DNA of 40,693 nucleotides from Ectopseudomonas oleovorans (lineage in GTDB: Bacteria > Pseudomonadota > Gammaproteobacteria > Pseudomonadales > Pseudomonadaceae): positions 1-40,693 of the forward strand of contig NZ_QASO01000102.1 of assembly GCF_003052605.1 (NCBI RefSeq), given 5' to 3'. Numbering within the stretch: position 1 is the stretch's first letter; every line of letters begins with the position of its first letter. A program made the translations under genes and the position numbers. Shown here piece by piece: positions 16,562-26,826 of the stretch. The notes below the pieces were generated by a model. It worked only from the letters and a program-made list of their open reading frames with translations, had not been told where the DNA came from and ran no database searches.

Positions 16562-19500
16562 GTGTCGACTCCCTCATCCCTGCCTTCCTCCTCCCCGGGC
16601 GAGTCGCGCGCAGCATTGCGCCGTGCACTGGTGGTGCTGGTGCTGGCGATGCTGGGATTGCTGGCCTGGCAGCTGACCCAGGAATACCGCCAGTTGCTCG
16701 ATAGTCAGAAGCAACTGAGCCAGGGTTACAGCGCCCAACTGGCCAAGCACCTGAGTCTGAACATGCGCCTCAAGGCACAGGCGGGCCAGGCGATGCTGCA
16801 AAGCAGCCCTGCGCGCGCTGGCGACGGCAGCGAATTGGTCACGGCATTGCGCAGCATCTTCCCGACCGTCAACAGCGTGGCCTGGCTCGATGCCGACGGG
16901 CAGTTGCTGGCCGACAGCGCCAGCGAGTCGCGCGACCTCAGCTTCATTCGCAACCAGCAGCAACGCAGCGGCGCGGCGCCCTATCACTTCGCCTTCAGCG
17001 CACTGGACGGCGGCGCGCTCTACCTGCTGCTGCGTCAGCCTGACGACAGTCACCGAGTATTGCGCATGCGCACCAGTGCGTTGCGTGGCTGGCTGCGCGA
17101 GCAGCACCAGAGCGAGCACGACTGGTTGCTCGAAGATCTGCTCAGTCACCGCGTGATAGCACGTGCCGATGACCTGCAACAGGCTGGCGGCATCATCGCG
17201 CCGGTTACTGCGGCAGAACAGGCACAAAGCCTGGAACTGATCGCCCTGCCCGGCAGCGACTGGCAACTGCGCGCCCTGTTCGATGCAGAACGCGCCGGCA
17301 ACGAGCTGATGCCGACCCTGGCCGGCAAGTTCCTGCTGTTCGCGCTGTGCAGCCTGCTTACCCTGCTGGCCCTGTACGGCCTGCAACGCGAGCAGCGCAG
17401 CCTGCAGCGCCTGAATAGCGAAACACGCCGCTCGCTGCGCCAGGCCGCCAGCGCGCTCGGTGCCGTCGAAGAACGCATTCTGGTGACCCAGGCCGATGGC
17501 AAGGTGCGCTACCTGAACCCGCAGGCCGAAGCGCTGTTCGGGGTTCCCAGCAACGTGGCCGGGGAACTCCATCTGCTTGATCTGCTGCCCGATCTCGACC
17601 CGCTGCTGCTCAACAGTCCACAACTGAGCAGCGATCTGGGACCGGAGCTGATCAGAGTCGAAAGCGAGGGGCGCGAGCGACTGTTCGCCGTGACCCGTAG
17701 CGATATCAGCGAAGTCGGGCGTCATGCCGGTTACGTCTGGGTGCTGCGTGACGTGACCGACGAGCAGCAGGCCATGCGCGTGCTGCAGGAAACCCGCAGG
17801 CGCTATCAGGATATCTTCGAGGGCACCGGCGTGGCCCTGTGCGTGCTCGACCTCTCCGGCCTGCGCTGCCTGTTGCTGCAGCACAAGTTGCGCGATGCGG
17901 CGGGTCTGCAGCGCTGGTTGCAGGCCGATGCCGAGCATCAGCAACTGTTGGTCGAGCAACTACGCATTACCGAAGCCAACCAGGTGGCGCTCAACCTGCT
18001 CGGGGTGAAGAGCACCGAGCAGGCCTGGCAGCAACTGATCGACAACGGCCCGATACAGCCCGACGATCTGCGTTATCGCCTGGCCGTGGCCGTGCTCGAA
18101 GGCCCCAATCTGGTGGAGCTGGAAACCCAGCTGGTCACCGCACAGGGCCTGCAGCGCCATGTATGGCTGGTACTGCGTCTGCCGGAAATGATTCAGGATT
18201 ATCAGGCCGTCACCCTTAGCATCAGCGACATCACCAGCCGCAAGCGCATCGAGCTGTCGCTGATCGAGCGTGAGCGCTTCTGGTCCGAGGTGGTTCGCTC
18301 GGTCCCCGACCTGCTCTACGTGCATGACATGCAGAACCAGCAGGTGCTGTTCAGCAACCACAGCCTCGGCTTGCAGCTGGGCTATAGCGTCGGCGAGCTC
18401 AAGGAGATGGCCGGGGATTTCTGGGAGCAGGTACTGCATCCGGACGACAGCGAATACTACTGGCGCATCCGCAACCTGCAGAAAGTGGTCGGCAACGGTT
18501 TGCTGCTCGAATCAGTGCTGCGCTGGCGTCACCGCGACGGTCAGTGGCGCTGGTTCAGCATCCGTGAGCAGGCGCTGGCGCGCGATGATCGCGGGCGCGT
18601 CAGCCGCCTGATCGGCTTGGCCAAGGACATTACCGAGCAAATCGAGCGCAACCAATCGCTGCGTGACAGCGAGCAACGCTACCGTCTGCTGGCGGAAAGC
18701 ATCAGCGACGTGATCGTCTCCACCGATGACAGCCTGAACCTGAACTACGTCAGCCCGTCGGTGGAAGCCATGCTCGGTTACGACGCCGAATGGGTGACAA
18801 CCAACGGCCTGCAAGGCCTGGCGGCCAACCCGCAGCAGCTCGCCAGCCTCTACCAGCTGCTCGAGCGGATTCGCGATTCGCTCGGCGAGCGTGACCGCCT
18901 CGAGCGTCTGCGCGAGGAGCTGCCGGATCAGCTCTTCGTCTTCGACTGCCTGCGCGCCGACGGCCACAAGATCCCGGTGGAGCTGCGCCTGGTGCTGATG
19001 TGGGACGAGAACGGTCGCTTCGGAGGCATCCTCGGCGTTGGCCGCGACATCAGCCAGCAACGCCGCGCGGAAAAAGACCTGCGCATGGCCGCCACGGTAT
19101 TCGAGCACTCCACCGCAGCGATTCTGGTGACCGACCCGGCCGGTTACATCGTTCAGGTCAACAAGGCCTTCAGCCGCGTCAGTGGTTATTCCGCCGGCCA
19201 GGTGCTCGACCAGCTTCCCGGCATGCTCACCGCCGACCGCCAGCAGGCGGCGCACCTGCAGTACATCCTCGGCCAACTCAACCAGCGCGGCAGTTGGGAA
19301 GGCGAGGTGTGGCTCAAGCGCAAGGGTGGGGAGAACTTCCCGGCCTGGGTCGGCATTACCGCGGTGCATGACGAGGAAGGCGACCTGGTCAGCTACGTGT
19401 GTTTCTTCAGCGACATCAGCGAACGCAAGGCCAGCGAACAGCGCATCCATCGTCTGGCCTACTACGACGCCCTGACCCACCTGCCCAACCGCACCCTGTT

Positions 19501-20767
19501 CCAGGATCGCCTGCACAGTGCCCTGCAGCATGCGGATCGGCATGACGAATGGGTGGTGCTGATGTTCCTCGACCTCGACCGCTTCAAGCCGATCAACGAT
19601 TCGCTCGGCCACGCCGCCGGCGACCGCATGCTCAAGGACGTGGCCGTGCGCCTGTCGGCCTGCGTCGACGGCGACGACACCGTGGCGCGCATGGGCGGCG
19701 ACGAATTCACCCTGCTGCTGCAGCCGCGCGCCACCCGCGAGGGCGCATTGAATCGCGCCATTCATGTCGCCGAGCAGATTCTCTCCAGCCTGGCGCGCCC
19801 TTTCGTCCTCGAAGGCCGCGAATTCTTCGTCACCGCCAGTATCGGCATCGCCCTCGCTCCGCAAGATGGTAACGAACTGAGTCAACTGATGAAGAACGCC
19901 GACACGGCGATGTACCACGCCAAGGAACGCGGCAAGAACAACTTCCAGTTCTACCAGGCCGATATGAACGCCAGTGCCCTGGAACGCCTGGAACTGGAAA
20001 GTGACCTGCGCCACGCTCAGGAGCAGGGCCAGTTCGTCCTGCATTATCAGCCGCAGTTTGCCGGCGACGGCAATCGCCTGACCGGGGTCGAGGCGCTGTT
20101 GCGCTGGAGTCACCCGACACGCGGCCTGGTGCCGCCGGATGAGTTCATCCCGGTGCTGGAGGAGCTCGGCCTGGTGGTGCAGGTCGGTGAATGGGTGCTG
20201 GAGGAAGCCTGCCGGCAGCTCAAGGCCTGGCACGAGGAAAAGATCCGCATCCCCAAGATTTCGGTCAATCTGTCGGCCCGGCAGTTCGCCGAAGGCGATC
20301 TGAGCGCACGCATCGCCGCCATTCTGGACAGAACCAGAGTAGCCCCGGCCTGCCTGGAGCTGGAGCTGACCGAAAGCATACTGATGCGTGACGTCGCCAG
20401 CGCGATGCAGACTCTCGGCAACCTCAAGCGTTTGGGCCTGTGCATTGCCGTGGATGATTTCGGCACCGGCTACTCATCGCTGAACTACCTCAAGCAGTTC
20501 CCTATCGACGTCTTGAAGATCGACCGTAGCTTCGTCGACGGCCTGCCCGATGGTGAGCAGGATGCGCAGATCGCCCGCGCGATCATCGCCATGGCGCACA
20601 GCCTGAACATGATGGTGATCGCCGAGGGCGTGGAGAGCCAGGCACAACTGGACTTCCTGCGTGAACACCACTGCGACGAAGTACAGGGCTTCCTGCTGGG
20701 CAGGCCCATGGCTGCACGTCAGCTCACCGCCCAGTTCAGCGGCGCAGCGCTGTTCATCCTCAGTTGA
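16562..20767 (+). CDS. morA: MorA-like dual GGDEF/EAL c-di-GMP enzyme with PAS sensor domains
   Basis: A 1401-residue inner-membrane protein. TM1 is at about 20-38 and TM2 at about 256-274, enclosing a periplasmic sensor region. Several PAS domains follow (about 290-1000, for example AAVLVTDPAGYIVQVNKAF-like and LLAESISDVIVSTDD segments). The diguanylate cyclase has intact GGDEF at 1045-1049. The phosphodiesterase has EAL at 1177 (GVEALLRW) and the DFGTGYSSL loop. The inhibitory RxxD site five residues before GGDEF reads DGDD, so product inhibition is probably absent. GTG was taken as start; no better start precedes TM1. Size, domain order and the following glyA match P. aeruginosa MorA (motility and biofilm regulator). 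Both catalytic motifs look intact, so either activity is possible. Confidence 0.9.
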   Translation: MSTPSSLPSSSPGESRAALRRALVVLVLAMLGLLAWQLTQEYRQLLDSQKQLSQGYSAQLAKHLSLNMRLKAQAGQAMLQSSPARAGDGSELVTALRSIFPTVNSVAWLDADGQLLADSASESRDLSFIRNQQQRSGAAPYHFAFSALDGGALYLLLRQPDDSHRVLRMRTSALRGWLREQHQSEHDWLLEDLLSHRVIARADDLQQAGGIIAPVTAAEQAQSLELIALPGSDWQLRALFDAERAGNELMPTLAGKFLLFALCSLLTLLALYGLQREQRSLQRLNSETRRSLRQAASALGAVEERILVTQADGKVRYLNPQAEALFGVPSNVAGELHLLDLLPDLDPLLLNSPQLSSDLGPELIRVESEGRERLFAVTRSDISEVGRHAGYVWVLRDVTDEQQAMRVLQETRRRYQDIFEGTGVALCVLDLSGLRCLLLQHKLRDAAGLQRWLQADAEHQQLLVEQLRITEANQVALNLLGVKSTEQAWQQLIDNGPIQPDDLRYRLAVAVLEGPNLVELETQLVTAQGLQRHVWLVLRLPEMIQDYQAVTLSISDITSRKRIELSLIERERFWSEVVRSVPDLLYVHDMQNQQVLFSNHSLGLQLGYSVGELKEMAGDFWEQVLHPDDSEYYWRIRNLQKVVGNGLLLESVLRWRHRDGQWRWFSIREQALARDDRGRVSRLIGLAKDITEQIERNQSLRDSEQRYRLLAESISDVIVSTDDSLNLNYVSPSVEAMLGYDAEWVTTNGLQGLAANPQQLASLYQLLERIRDSLGERDRLERLREELPDQLFVFDCLRADGHKIPVELRLVLMWDENGRFGGILGVGRDISQQRRAEKDLRMAATVFEHSTAAILVTDPAGYIVQVNKAFSRVSGYSAGQVLDQLPGMLTADRQQAAHLQYILGQLNQRGSWEGEVWLKRKGGENFPAWVGITAVHDEEGDLVSYVCFFSDISERKASEQRIHRLAYYDALTHLPNRTLFQDRLHSALQHADRHDEWVVLMFLDLDRFKPINDSLGHAAGDRMLKDVAVRLSACVDGDDTVARMGGDEFTLLLQPRATREGALNRAIHVAEQILSSLARPFVLEGREFFVTASIGIALAPQDGNELSQLMKNADTAMYHAKERGKNNFQFYQADMNASALERLELESDLRHAQEQGQFVLHYQPQFAGDGNRLTGVEALLRWSHPTRGLVPPDEFIPVLEELGLVVQVGEWVLEEACRQLKAWHEEKIRIPKISVNLSARQFAEGDLSARIAAILDRTRVAPACLELELTESILMRDVASAMQTLGNLKRLGLCIAVDDFGTGYSSLNYLKQFPIDVLKIDRSFVDGLPDGEQDAQIARAIIAMAHSLNMMVIAEGVESQAQLDFLREHHCDEVQGFLLGRPMAARQLTAQFSGAALFILS

Positions 20768-20902
20768 CGGGCGAGCCCTGGGCCCAACTCAGCATGAAGG
20801 CCATTTGTCAGGCTCATGACCGACCTTCATATGCCTGAATGCGACCTTTGCGGTAGAATCCGCCCCCTCTTTCTACCGCCCAGCTGATTTCAGGGGACCG
20901 CC

Positions 20903-22156
20903 ATGTTCAGCCGTGATTTGACCCTCGCTCGTTATGACGCCGAACTCTTTGCCGCGATGGAGCAGGAAGCCCAGCGCCAGGAAGAGCACATCGAGCTGAT
21001 CGCCTCGGAAAACTACACCAGCCCGGCGGTGATGGAAGCCCAGGGCAGCGTGCTGACCAACAAGTACGCCGAAGGCTACCCGGGCAAGCGTTACTACGGT
21101 GGTTGCGAGTATGTCGACGTGGTTGAGCAACTCGCCATCGACCGCGCCAAGGAACTGTTCGGCGCCGACTACGCCAACGTCCAGCCGCACTCCGGCAGCC
21201 AGGCCAACAGCGCCGTGTACATGGCCCTGCTCAACGCCGGCGACACCGTGCTGGGCATGAGCCTGGCCCATGGCGGTCACCTGACCCACGGCGCCAGCGT
21301 CAGCTTCTCCGGCAAGATCTACAACGCCGTGCAGTACGGCATCAACGACCAGGGTCTGATCGACTATGACGAAGTCGAGCGCCTGGCCGTCGAGCACAAG
21401 CCGAAGATGATCATCGCCGGCTTCAGCGCCTACTCGCAGGTGCTGGACTTCCCGCGTTTCCGCGCCATTGCCGACAAGGTCGGTGCCTACCTGTTCGTCG
21501 ACATGGCCCACGTCGCCGGCCTGGTCGCCGCTGGCCTGTACCCGAACCCGGTACCGTTCGCCGATGTGGTTACCACCACCACCCACAAAACCCTGCGCGG
21601 CCCGCGTGGCGGCCTGATCCTGGCGCGCAAGAACGAAGAGCTGGAGAAGAAGTTCAACTCCGCAGTATTCCCAGGCGGCCAGGGCGGCCCGCTGGAGCAC
21701 GTCATCGCCGCCAAGGCGGTGTGCTTCAAGGAAGCGCTGCAACCTGAGTTCAAGGCTTACCAGGCACAGGTAATCAAGAACGCCCAGACCATGGCCCAGG
21801 TGTTCATCGACAACGGCTACGACGTGGTCTCCGGCGGCACCGAGAACCACCTGTTCCTGCTCTCGCTGATCAAGCAGGACATTACCGGCAAGGATGCTGA
21901 CGCTGCCCTGGGCCGCGCCTTCATCACCGTCAACAAGAACAGCGTACCGAACGATCCGCGTTCGCCGTTCGTCACCTCCGGCCTGCGTATCGGCACCCCT
22001 GCCGTCACCACTCGCGGCTTCAAGGAAGACGAGTGCCGTCAACTGGCAGGCTGGATCTGCGACGTACTGGCCAACATCGGCAACGACGAAGTCGAAGGCC
22101 GCGTGCGTGAGCAGGTCAAGGCGCTGTGCGCGAAGTTCCCGGTCTATGCCAACTAA
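20903..22156 (+). CDS. glyA: Serine hydroxymethyltransferase
   Basis: A 417-residue PLP enzyme that interconverts serine and glycine with tetrahydrofolate, the main source of one-carbon units. The PLP lysine is K229 within [14 protein letters not shown]. The substrate-binding [13 protein letters not shown] and the conserved [10 protein letters not shown] also match. ATG 20903 follows CAGGGGAC and gives the normal N terminus [12 protein letters not shown]. The TAA stop (22154-22156) lies inside the terminal repeat of a 148-bp palindromic element, which is followed by a strong terminator. morA lies upstream in the same direction with a 135-bp gap. Confidence 0.97.
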   Translation: MFSRDLTLARYDAELFAAMEQEAQRQEEHIELIASENYTSPAVMEAQGSVLTNKYAEGYPGKRYYGGCEYVDVVEQLAIDRAKELFGADYANVQPHSGSQANSAVYMALLNAGDTVLGMSLAHGGHLTHGASVSFSGKIYNAVQYGINDQGLIDYDEVERLAVEHKPKMIIAGFSAYSQVLDFPRFRAIADKVGAYLFVDMAHVAGLVAAGLYPNPVPFADVVTTTTHKTLRGPRGGLILARKNEELEKKFNSAVFPGGQGGPLEHVIAAKAVCFKEALQPEFKAYQAQVIKNAQTMAQVFIDNGYDVVSGGTENHLFLLSLIKQDITGKDADAALGRAFITVNKNSVPNDPRSPFVTSGLRIGTPAVTTRGFKEDECRQLAGWICDVLANIGNDEVEGRVREQVKALCAKFPVYAN

Positions 22157-22300
22157 GAACCTATTCACGATCTAGCGAGCTAGAGCGATACAAGGCAAAA
22201 ACAAGCGAGGAAGCGGAGTTTACAAGTGGTAAATGAGCATTCCGAGCTTGTTTTTAATGCAGTAGCGCCGACGCGCAGCAGATCGTGAACAGGTTCTAAG
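22153..22300. repeat. 148-bp palindromic element, copy A
   Basis: Terminal inverted repeats of 21 bp with two mismatches: CTAAGAACCTATTCACG... on the left and ...CGTGAACAGGTTCTAAG on the right. The inner part carries AAAAACAAGC and GCTTGTTTTT arms and a central TTTACAAGTGGTAAA hairpin. It starts at the base before the glyA stop codon. No ORF is inside. The same core recurs at 28643-28812 and 32304-32494. Confidence 0.85.
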
Positions 22301-22317
22301 GCTCAGCCTGAAACGAA

Positions 22318-22346
22318 GAAGCCCGCCGATTGGCGGGCTTCTTTTT
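22318..22346 (+). terminator. Rho-independent terminator of glyA (convergent with DUF3015)
   Basis: GAAGCCCGCC (22318-22327) pairs with GGCGGGCTTC (22332-22341) around a 4-nt loop, followed by five T. It lies 162 nt after the glyA stop, beyond palindromic element A, and 15 nt before the end of the convergent DUF3015 gene. Confidence 0.9.
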
Positions 22347-22360
22347 GCCTTCAATTTGCC

Positions 22361-22867
22361 TCAGGCCGGCTGTTTCACGTAGCGCGCCAGTTGCGCGTCA
22401 CGGCTCATCACCTCGAGCGTGGCTGCCAGCACCTGCTCACTGGTGGCGTCGGCTTTGCTGAAGATGCTGCCGAAGTTGTCGTGAGTGACCTTGGCGAAGT
22501 GCGCACGATCCTGAGCCTCCACGCCCAGCAAGGTAGCGTAGGCGTCCAGCGCTTCGCCCTGGCCCATGGCCATGTCTTCGGCAATCGAATCGAGCATGCC
22601 GTTCATCGCCAGCATGGAGCGGCCGTTGTAGCCCAGCGCGCCACTGGTGTCGCAACCGTTGGTACCAGACGTCATGCCGAAGGTGGCGTTACCCGAGGTG
22701 CCATTGGTGGTGGTGGCCAGGAAGTGCGGGGCCATGCCACGCTGCCCTTCGAACAGCATGTTGCCCCAGCCGCAGCCATTGCCGCCCGCAGCATCGGCAA
22801 ACGCACCAACACTGGCCATGCTCAACAGACCGAAGACCAAACCTTTACCCAGCAGTCGCTTGCTCAT
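22361..22867 (-). CDS. DUF3015 family exported protein
   Basis: A 168-residue protein with a clear signal peptide (MSKRLLGKGLVFGLLSMASV, cleavage after GAFA or FADA). The mature part begins with the Gly-rich GGNGCGWGNMLFEGQRGMAPHF, followed by LATTTNGTSGNATFGMTSGT and a helical C-terminal half (AATLEVMSRDAQLARYV). This pattern is typical of DUF3015. Two conserved cysteines (in NGCGWG and NGCDTS) could form a disulfide in the periplasm. It ends convergently with glyA across a shared terminator. No function is known to me. Confidence 0.85.
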   Translation of the reverse strand: MSKRLLGKGLVFGLLSMASVGAFADAAGGNGCGWGNMLFEGQRGMAPHFLATTTNGTSGNATFGMTSGTNGCDTSGALGYNGRSMLAMNGMLDSIAEDMAMGQGEALDAYATLLGVEAQDRAHFAKVTHDNFGSIFSKADATSEQVLAATLEVMSRDAQLARYVKQPA

Positions 22868-23032
22868 GTCTATCGCTCCGCTATATCGAGTAATGAAACC
22901 GCTTAAGGAGCTTTGGCGAGACTTGGCGACCTGTCAAACTGATGGGCATCGGTTGTGCGCCACGGCACAAGGGTTGGAGTGCGTGGCCAGTAGCCTTGGC
23001 TATAGTGATGTAAATCCTTCAGGAGTATCGGC

Positions 23033-23404
23033 ATGAGTGAATCAGCCAACGAGCGTCGGCGCTTTCAGCGCATCGCCTTCGACGCCCCCACCGTCATCGC
23101 TCAAGGTGAGCGGCAATGGTCGGCAGCTCTGCACGATATCTCTCTCAAGGGCCTGCTGATCAAGACCCCACGTGACTGGAACGGCGACCCGAACCAGCCC
23201 TTCGAAGCTCTTATCGAACTGGGGGACGAAGCCAAGGTGAAGATGGAAGTGGTACTGACGCGCGCCCAGCCGCAGTCTCTCGGTTTCGTCTGCCGCCATA
23301 TCGATCTGGATTCCATCAGCCACCTGCGCCGCCTGGTCGAACTCAACCTCGGCGATGAACAGCTGCTGGAGCGCGAACTGGCGGCATTGGGCGAAGACGA
23401 CTAG
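23033..23404 (+). CDS. mapZ: MapZ, PilZ-domain c-di-GMP adaptor
   Basis: A 123-residue PilZ protein. RxxxR is at R9-R13 (RRFQR) and DxSxxG at D35, S37 and G40 (DISLKG). The C-terminal stretch [20 protein letters not shown] is nearly the same as I recall in P. aeruginosa MapZ (PA4608), a c-di-GMP-dependent partner of the chemotaxis methyltransferase CheR1. AGGAG at 23021 precedes the ATG by 7 nt. It stands alone between DUF3015 and radA; cheR is not in the window. With MorA nearby, it provides a local pair of c-di-GMP enzyme and receptor. Confidence 0.92.
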   Translation: MSESANERRRFQRIAFDAPTVIAQGERQWSAALHDISLKGLLIKTPRDWNGDPNQPFEALIELGDEAKVKMEVVLTRAQPQSLGFVCRHIDLDSISHLRRLVELNLGDEQLLERELAALGEDD

Positions 23405-23407
23405 CAG

Positions 23408-23554
23408 TCAGTGGCGCAGACAGGCAGCCTCTGCCTGTTCACGACGCTGGCGACGCGCCTGAATACGCTGCGCCTGACGGCGCGCATCGCGCGATTCGAT
23501 GGCCTTGGCGTCGAAGTTGAAAGCCCGGGAAAAGAAATCGAAGAACAGGAACAT
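23408..23554 (-). CDS. Short hypothetical protein, 48 residues
   Basis: The ATG at 23554 gives MFLFFDFFSRAFNFDAKAIE followed by an Arg/Gln-rich helix (RRQAQRIQARRQRREQAEA) and a final CLRH. An amphipathic aromatic N terminus followed by a strongly basic helix is unlike a random frame, and I recall similar short proteins downstream of mapZ in other pseudomonads. GGAGACG lies 6 nt upstream. It is convergent with mapZ, with 3 nt between the stop codons. A second in-frame ATG lies just upstream. The function is unknown; peripheral membrane attachment is possible. Confidence 0.55.
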   Translation of the reverse strand: MFLFFDFFSRAFNFDAKAIESRDARRQAQRIQARRQRREQAEAACLRH

Positions 23555-23692
23555 GATGGCGTCTCCTTCAGTGGATACGCCTTCATGCTGCGCGCCGATA
23601 GCCTGCTACCTATTGACCTCGGTCAATTTTCGACCCGCCCCACTCGCGGCAGAACGCCGCAGCCGATACAGAGACGTAGCCCGGATGGACCT

Positions 23693-23751
23693 GTAGGAGC
23701 CGGCTTGCCGGCGATGCTTTTATCGATGATCGCCCGCAAGCGGGCTCCTAC
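23693..23751. repeat. REP-type inverted pair (GTAGGAGC family)
   Basis: GTAGGAGCCGGCTTGCCGGC on the left, GCCCGCAAGCGGGCTCCTAC on the right. It lies between the small ORF and the end of radA. Confidence 0.75.
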
Positions 23752-23801
23752 AGTTGGCACATGTGCAGGTACAGCAGGAAGGGTTTTAGCCGCGACTTTA
23801 G

Positions 23802-25160
<1,359 letters not shown>

Positions 25161-25252
25161 TGCGATCAATCCTGCCGCTGAACGAAGGCTGGAACGATAC
25201 CGAACAACTGGATAAATTTACAGATCACAGCCACTCTGCCCGGAATGCCCAT

Positions 25253-25729
25253 ATGCAGATCCAACTGCTCCCCACCAGCGCCGAACAGCTGCCGCTACTG
25301 GCCAACCTCTACCAGTTCTACGCCTACGAAAGCTCGGACTGGGAGCAGGAGGATGTGGAGACGGACGGTCGCTTCTACATCCACCACCCCCACCTGCAGC
25401 GCTATTGGCAGGAACCGGGCTGGAGCGCGCAACTGATACTGGTCGACGCCTTCATTGCCGGTTTCCTGCTGATCGAACAGAGCGAGTTACCCGGTCTTGA
25501 TGTGCCGGAGTTCGCCGATCTGTTCATCCTGAAAAAGTATCGTCGCCAAGGCATCGGTCGCGCCCTGGTACAGCAGGTAATGGGCGATGGCAGGCCCTGG
25601 CTGCTGCGTTTCTACCGCCAGGATGAGTTGGCCTGCGCGTTCTGGCAGCAGCTGTTGAGCGAATGGCCCAGACCGGCGCGCGAAGTGTGGACGGAAGAAG
25701 AGGCGGACGGGCTAATGCTGATCAGATAA
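25253..25729 (+). CDS. GNAT family N-acetyltransferase
   Basis: A 158-residue protein with the GNAT acetyl-CoA binding motif A: FILKKYRRQGIGRALVQQVM (Q/RxxGxG/A is QGIGRA). The preceding strand is PEFADLF and a C-terminal FWQQLL helix follows. The N-terminal region contains NLYQFYAYESSDW and YWQEPGWSAQLILVDAFIAG. ATG 25253 was chosen; an in-frame extension to 25148 overlaps the radA start and has no family character. It is divergent from radA. The substrate is not deducible. Confidence 0.88.
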   Translation: MQIQLLPTSAEQLPLLANLYQFYAYESSDWEQEDVETDGRFYIHHPHLQRYWQEPGWSAQLILVDAFIAGFLLIEQSELPGLDVPEFADLFILKKYRRQGIGRALVQQVMGDGRPWLLRFYRQDELACAFWQQLLSEWPRPAREVWTEEEADGLMLIR

Positions 25730-25773
25730 GTTCGTCACCACCCCCTCCTACTTGCAGTAGAGGGGCGTTTTTC

Positions 25774-25833
25774 GTAGGAGCCAGCTTGCTGGCGATGCTT
25801 TTTATGGCGGATCGCCGGCAAGCCGGCTCCTAC
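25774..25833. repeat. REP-type inverted pair (GTAGGAGC family)
   Basis: GTAGGAGCCAGCTTGCTGGCG on the left and CGCCGGCAAGCCGGCTCCTAC on the right, with a T-rich centre (TGCTTTTTATGGCGG). Confidence 0.75.
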
Positions 25834-25927
25834 AAAGATCGAGTGCAACGGCTTAACTGACTGGCATTAGGCGGACGGGCTGCTCACTTATCTGATCAAC
25901 CCGCCCGTACATTGAAAACGTCTGATC

Positions 25928-25987
25928 GCAGGGGCCCACTTGCGGGCGATCAGCCTTTCACCAACACGCCGGCAAACCGGCTTCTAC
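25928..25987. repeat. Degenerate REP-type inverted pair
   Basis: CAGGGGCCCACTTGCGGGCG on the left and CGCCGGCAAACCGGCTTCTAC on the right. The left GTAG head is lost. It ends 3 nt before the YdcH-like stop codon. Confidence 0.6.
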
Positions 25988-25990
25988 GAC

Positions 25991-26269
25991 TCAGCCCTTG
26001 CAGCCATTGCCACAACCGCAGCACTGCCCCGCAGCGCGTTTGAGCTGGCGCGCCAGCTCGTCCTTCATTGCCACGCGGTTGAGTTTCAACGCGCTGAGGG
26101 CGACGTCATCGAGCAACTCGATACCGTCCTCGATACGGCAGATGCGCTTGTCCAGTGCTTCGTATTCTTCGGCCAGGCGCGAGAACTGTTCATCGCTCTG
26201 GCGCAGGCGCTGCAGTTCGTTGCGCAGTTCGGGGAAATCATGAACCAGCGGATGATGGTCGACGTGCAT
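25991..26269 (-). CDS. YdcH/DUF465 family protein with Cys-Gly tail
   Basis: A 92-residue helical protein. MHVDHHPLVHDFPELRNELQ, then FSRLAEEYEALDKRICRIEDG and RVAMKDELARQLKRA, match the YdcH (DUF465) family, small coiled-coil proteins of unknown role. Unlike its neighbour it ends in a cysteine-rich CCGCGNGCKG, which may bind metal. A second, related gene lies 68 bp upstream on the same strand, so the two look like a tandem duplication. The stop at 25991 is next to a REP. Confidence 0.85.
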   Translation of the reverse strand: MHVDHHPLVHDFPELRNELQRLRQSDEQFSRLAEEYEALDKRICRIEDGIELLDDVALSALKLNRVAMKDELARQLKRAAGQCCGCGNGCKG

Positions 26270-26337
26270 GGTGGAGCCTCTGACAGGAAAGATGGCTCCA
26301 GCCTAGCGTCACAGACACCCCGCTCACTTGATCAGGA

Positions 26338-26586
26338 TCAAGCACTGCCCGCCTTGCGCAACAGTTCGGCGATCTCGTCCTTGAGCGCCACCCGCTGCAA
26401 CTTCAGGCCCTGCAGGATCAGATCATCCGCAGCCTCACGCCCCGCCTCGATGGCGTAGATACGCCTGTCCAGTGCTTCATAGTCACTGGCCAAACGTGGA
26501 AAGTGCGGGTCGCTGTGCAGCAACGTGCGCAAGGCATCGTGCTGCTGCGGAAACTCTCGACTAAGCGGATGATGTTCGAGCGGCAT
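26338..26586 (-). CDS. YdcH/DUF465 family protein
   Basis: An 82-residue protein (MPLEHHPLSREFPQQHDALR, FPRLASDYEALDRRIYAIEA, RVALKDEIAELLRKA) clearly paralogous to the 92-residue neighbour. The shared pattern is HHPL..FP, DYEALD-RI and LKLQRVALKDE. It lacks the Cys tail. GGAG lies about 9 nt upstream of the ATG at 26586. A 60-bp inverted repeat lies just upstream of it (26613-26672). Confidence 0.88.
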   Translation of the reverse strand: MPLEHHPLSREFPQQHDALRTLLHSDPHFPRLASDYEALDRRIYAIEAGREAADDLILQGLKLQRVALKDEIAELLRKAGSA

Positions 26587-26612
26587 GGAGGATTCTCCGG
26601 AAAGGGTTTCCT

Positions 26613-26672
26613 TAGGGTCTGTTGCCGTTTCGACGCGAGCCGCGTTGCTGCGCGAAACGGCAACAGACCCTA
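26613..26672. repeat. Perfect 20-bp inverted repeat (60-bp hairpin)
   Basis: TAGGGTCTGTTGCCGTTTCG at 26613-26632 is exactly complementary to CGAAACGGCAACAGACCCTA at 26653-26672, with a 20-nt loop. It is in the 5' region of the second YdcH-like gene, 27 nt upstream of its ATG. There is no T run on either side, so it is not a classic terminator. It could be a small mobile hairpin or part of a leader. Confidence 0.9.
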
Positions 26673-26826
26673 GCCTAGTCGAAGCTGCGCCGAATGCTGC
26701 AGCGCAAGGAGTTACAAGCCCTTGCGTACCTGCGCAGCCCTCTGAAACAAAATGTTGCAGCCTTGCTGCAATATCACCTGTCCTTTTGCGTTAATTTTAT
26801 CGGCCGTTCGTCACTAGCCCATCTAC

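Noticed and set aside
18512..20233. 573-codon open frame antisense to morA
   Set aside because: It lies opposite conserved PAS and GGDEF codons; low-complexity His/Gln/Ala composition, no domain.
20768..20902. Possible riboswitch upstream of glyA
   Set aside because: Only 135 bp, with no glycine-riboswitch or other conserved core that I could recognise.
20873..22168. 431-codon open frame antisense to glyA
   Set aside because: It lies wholly opposite glyA, which is certain from its PLP motif.
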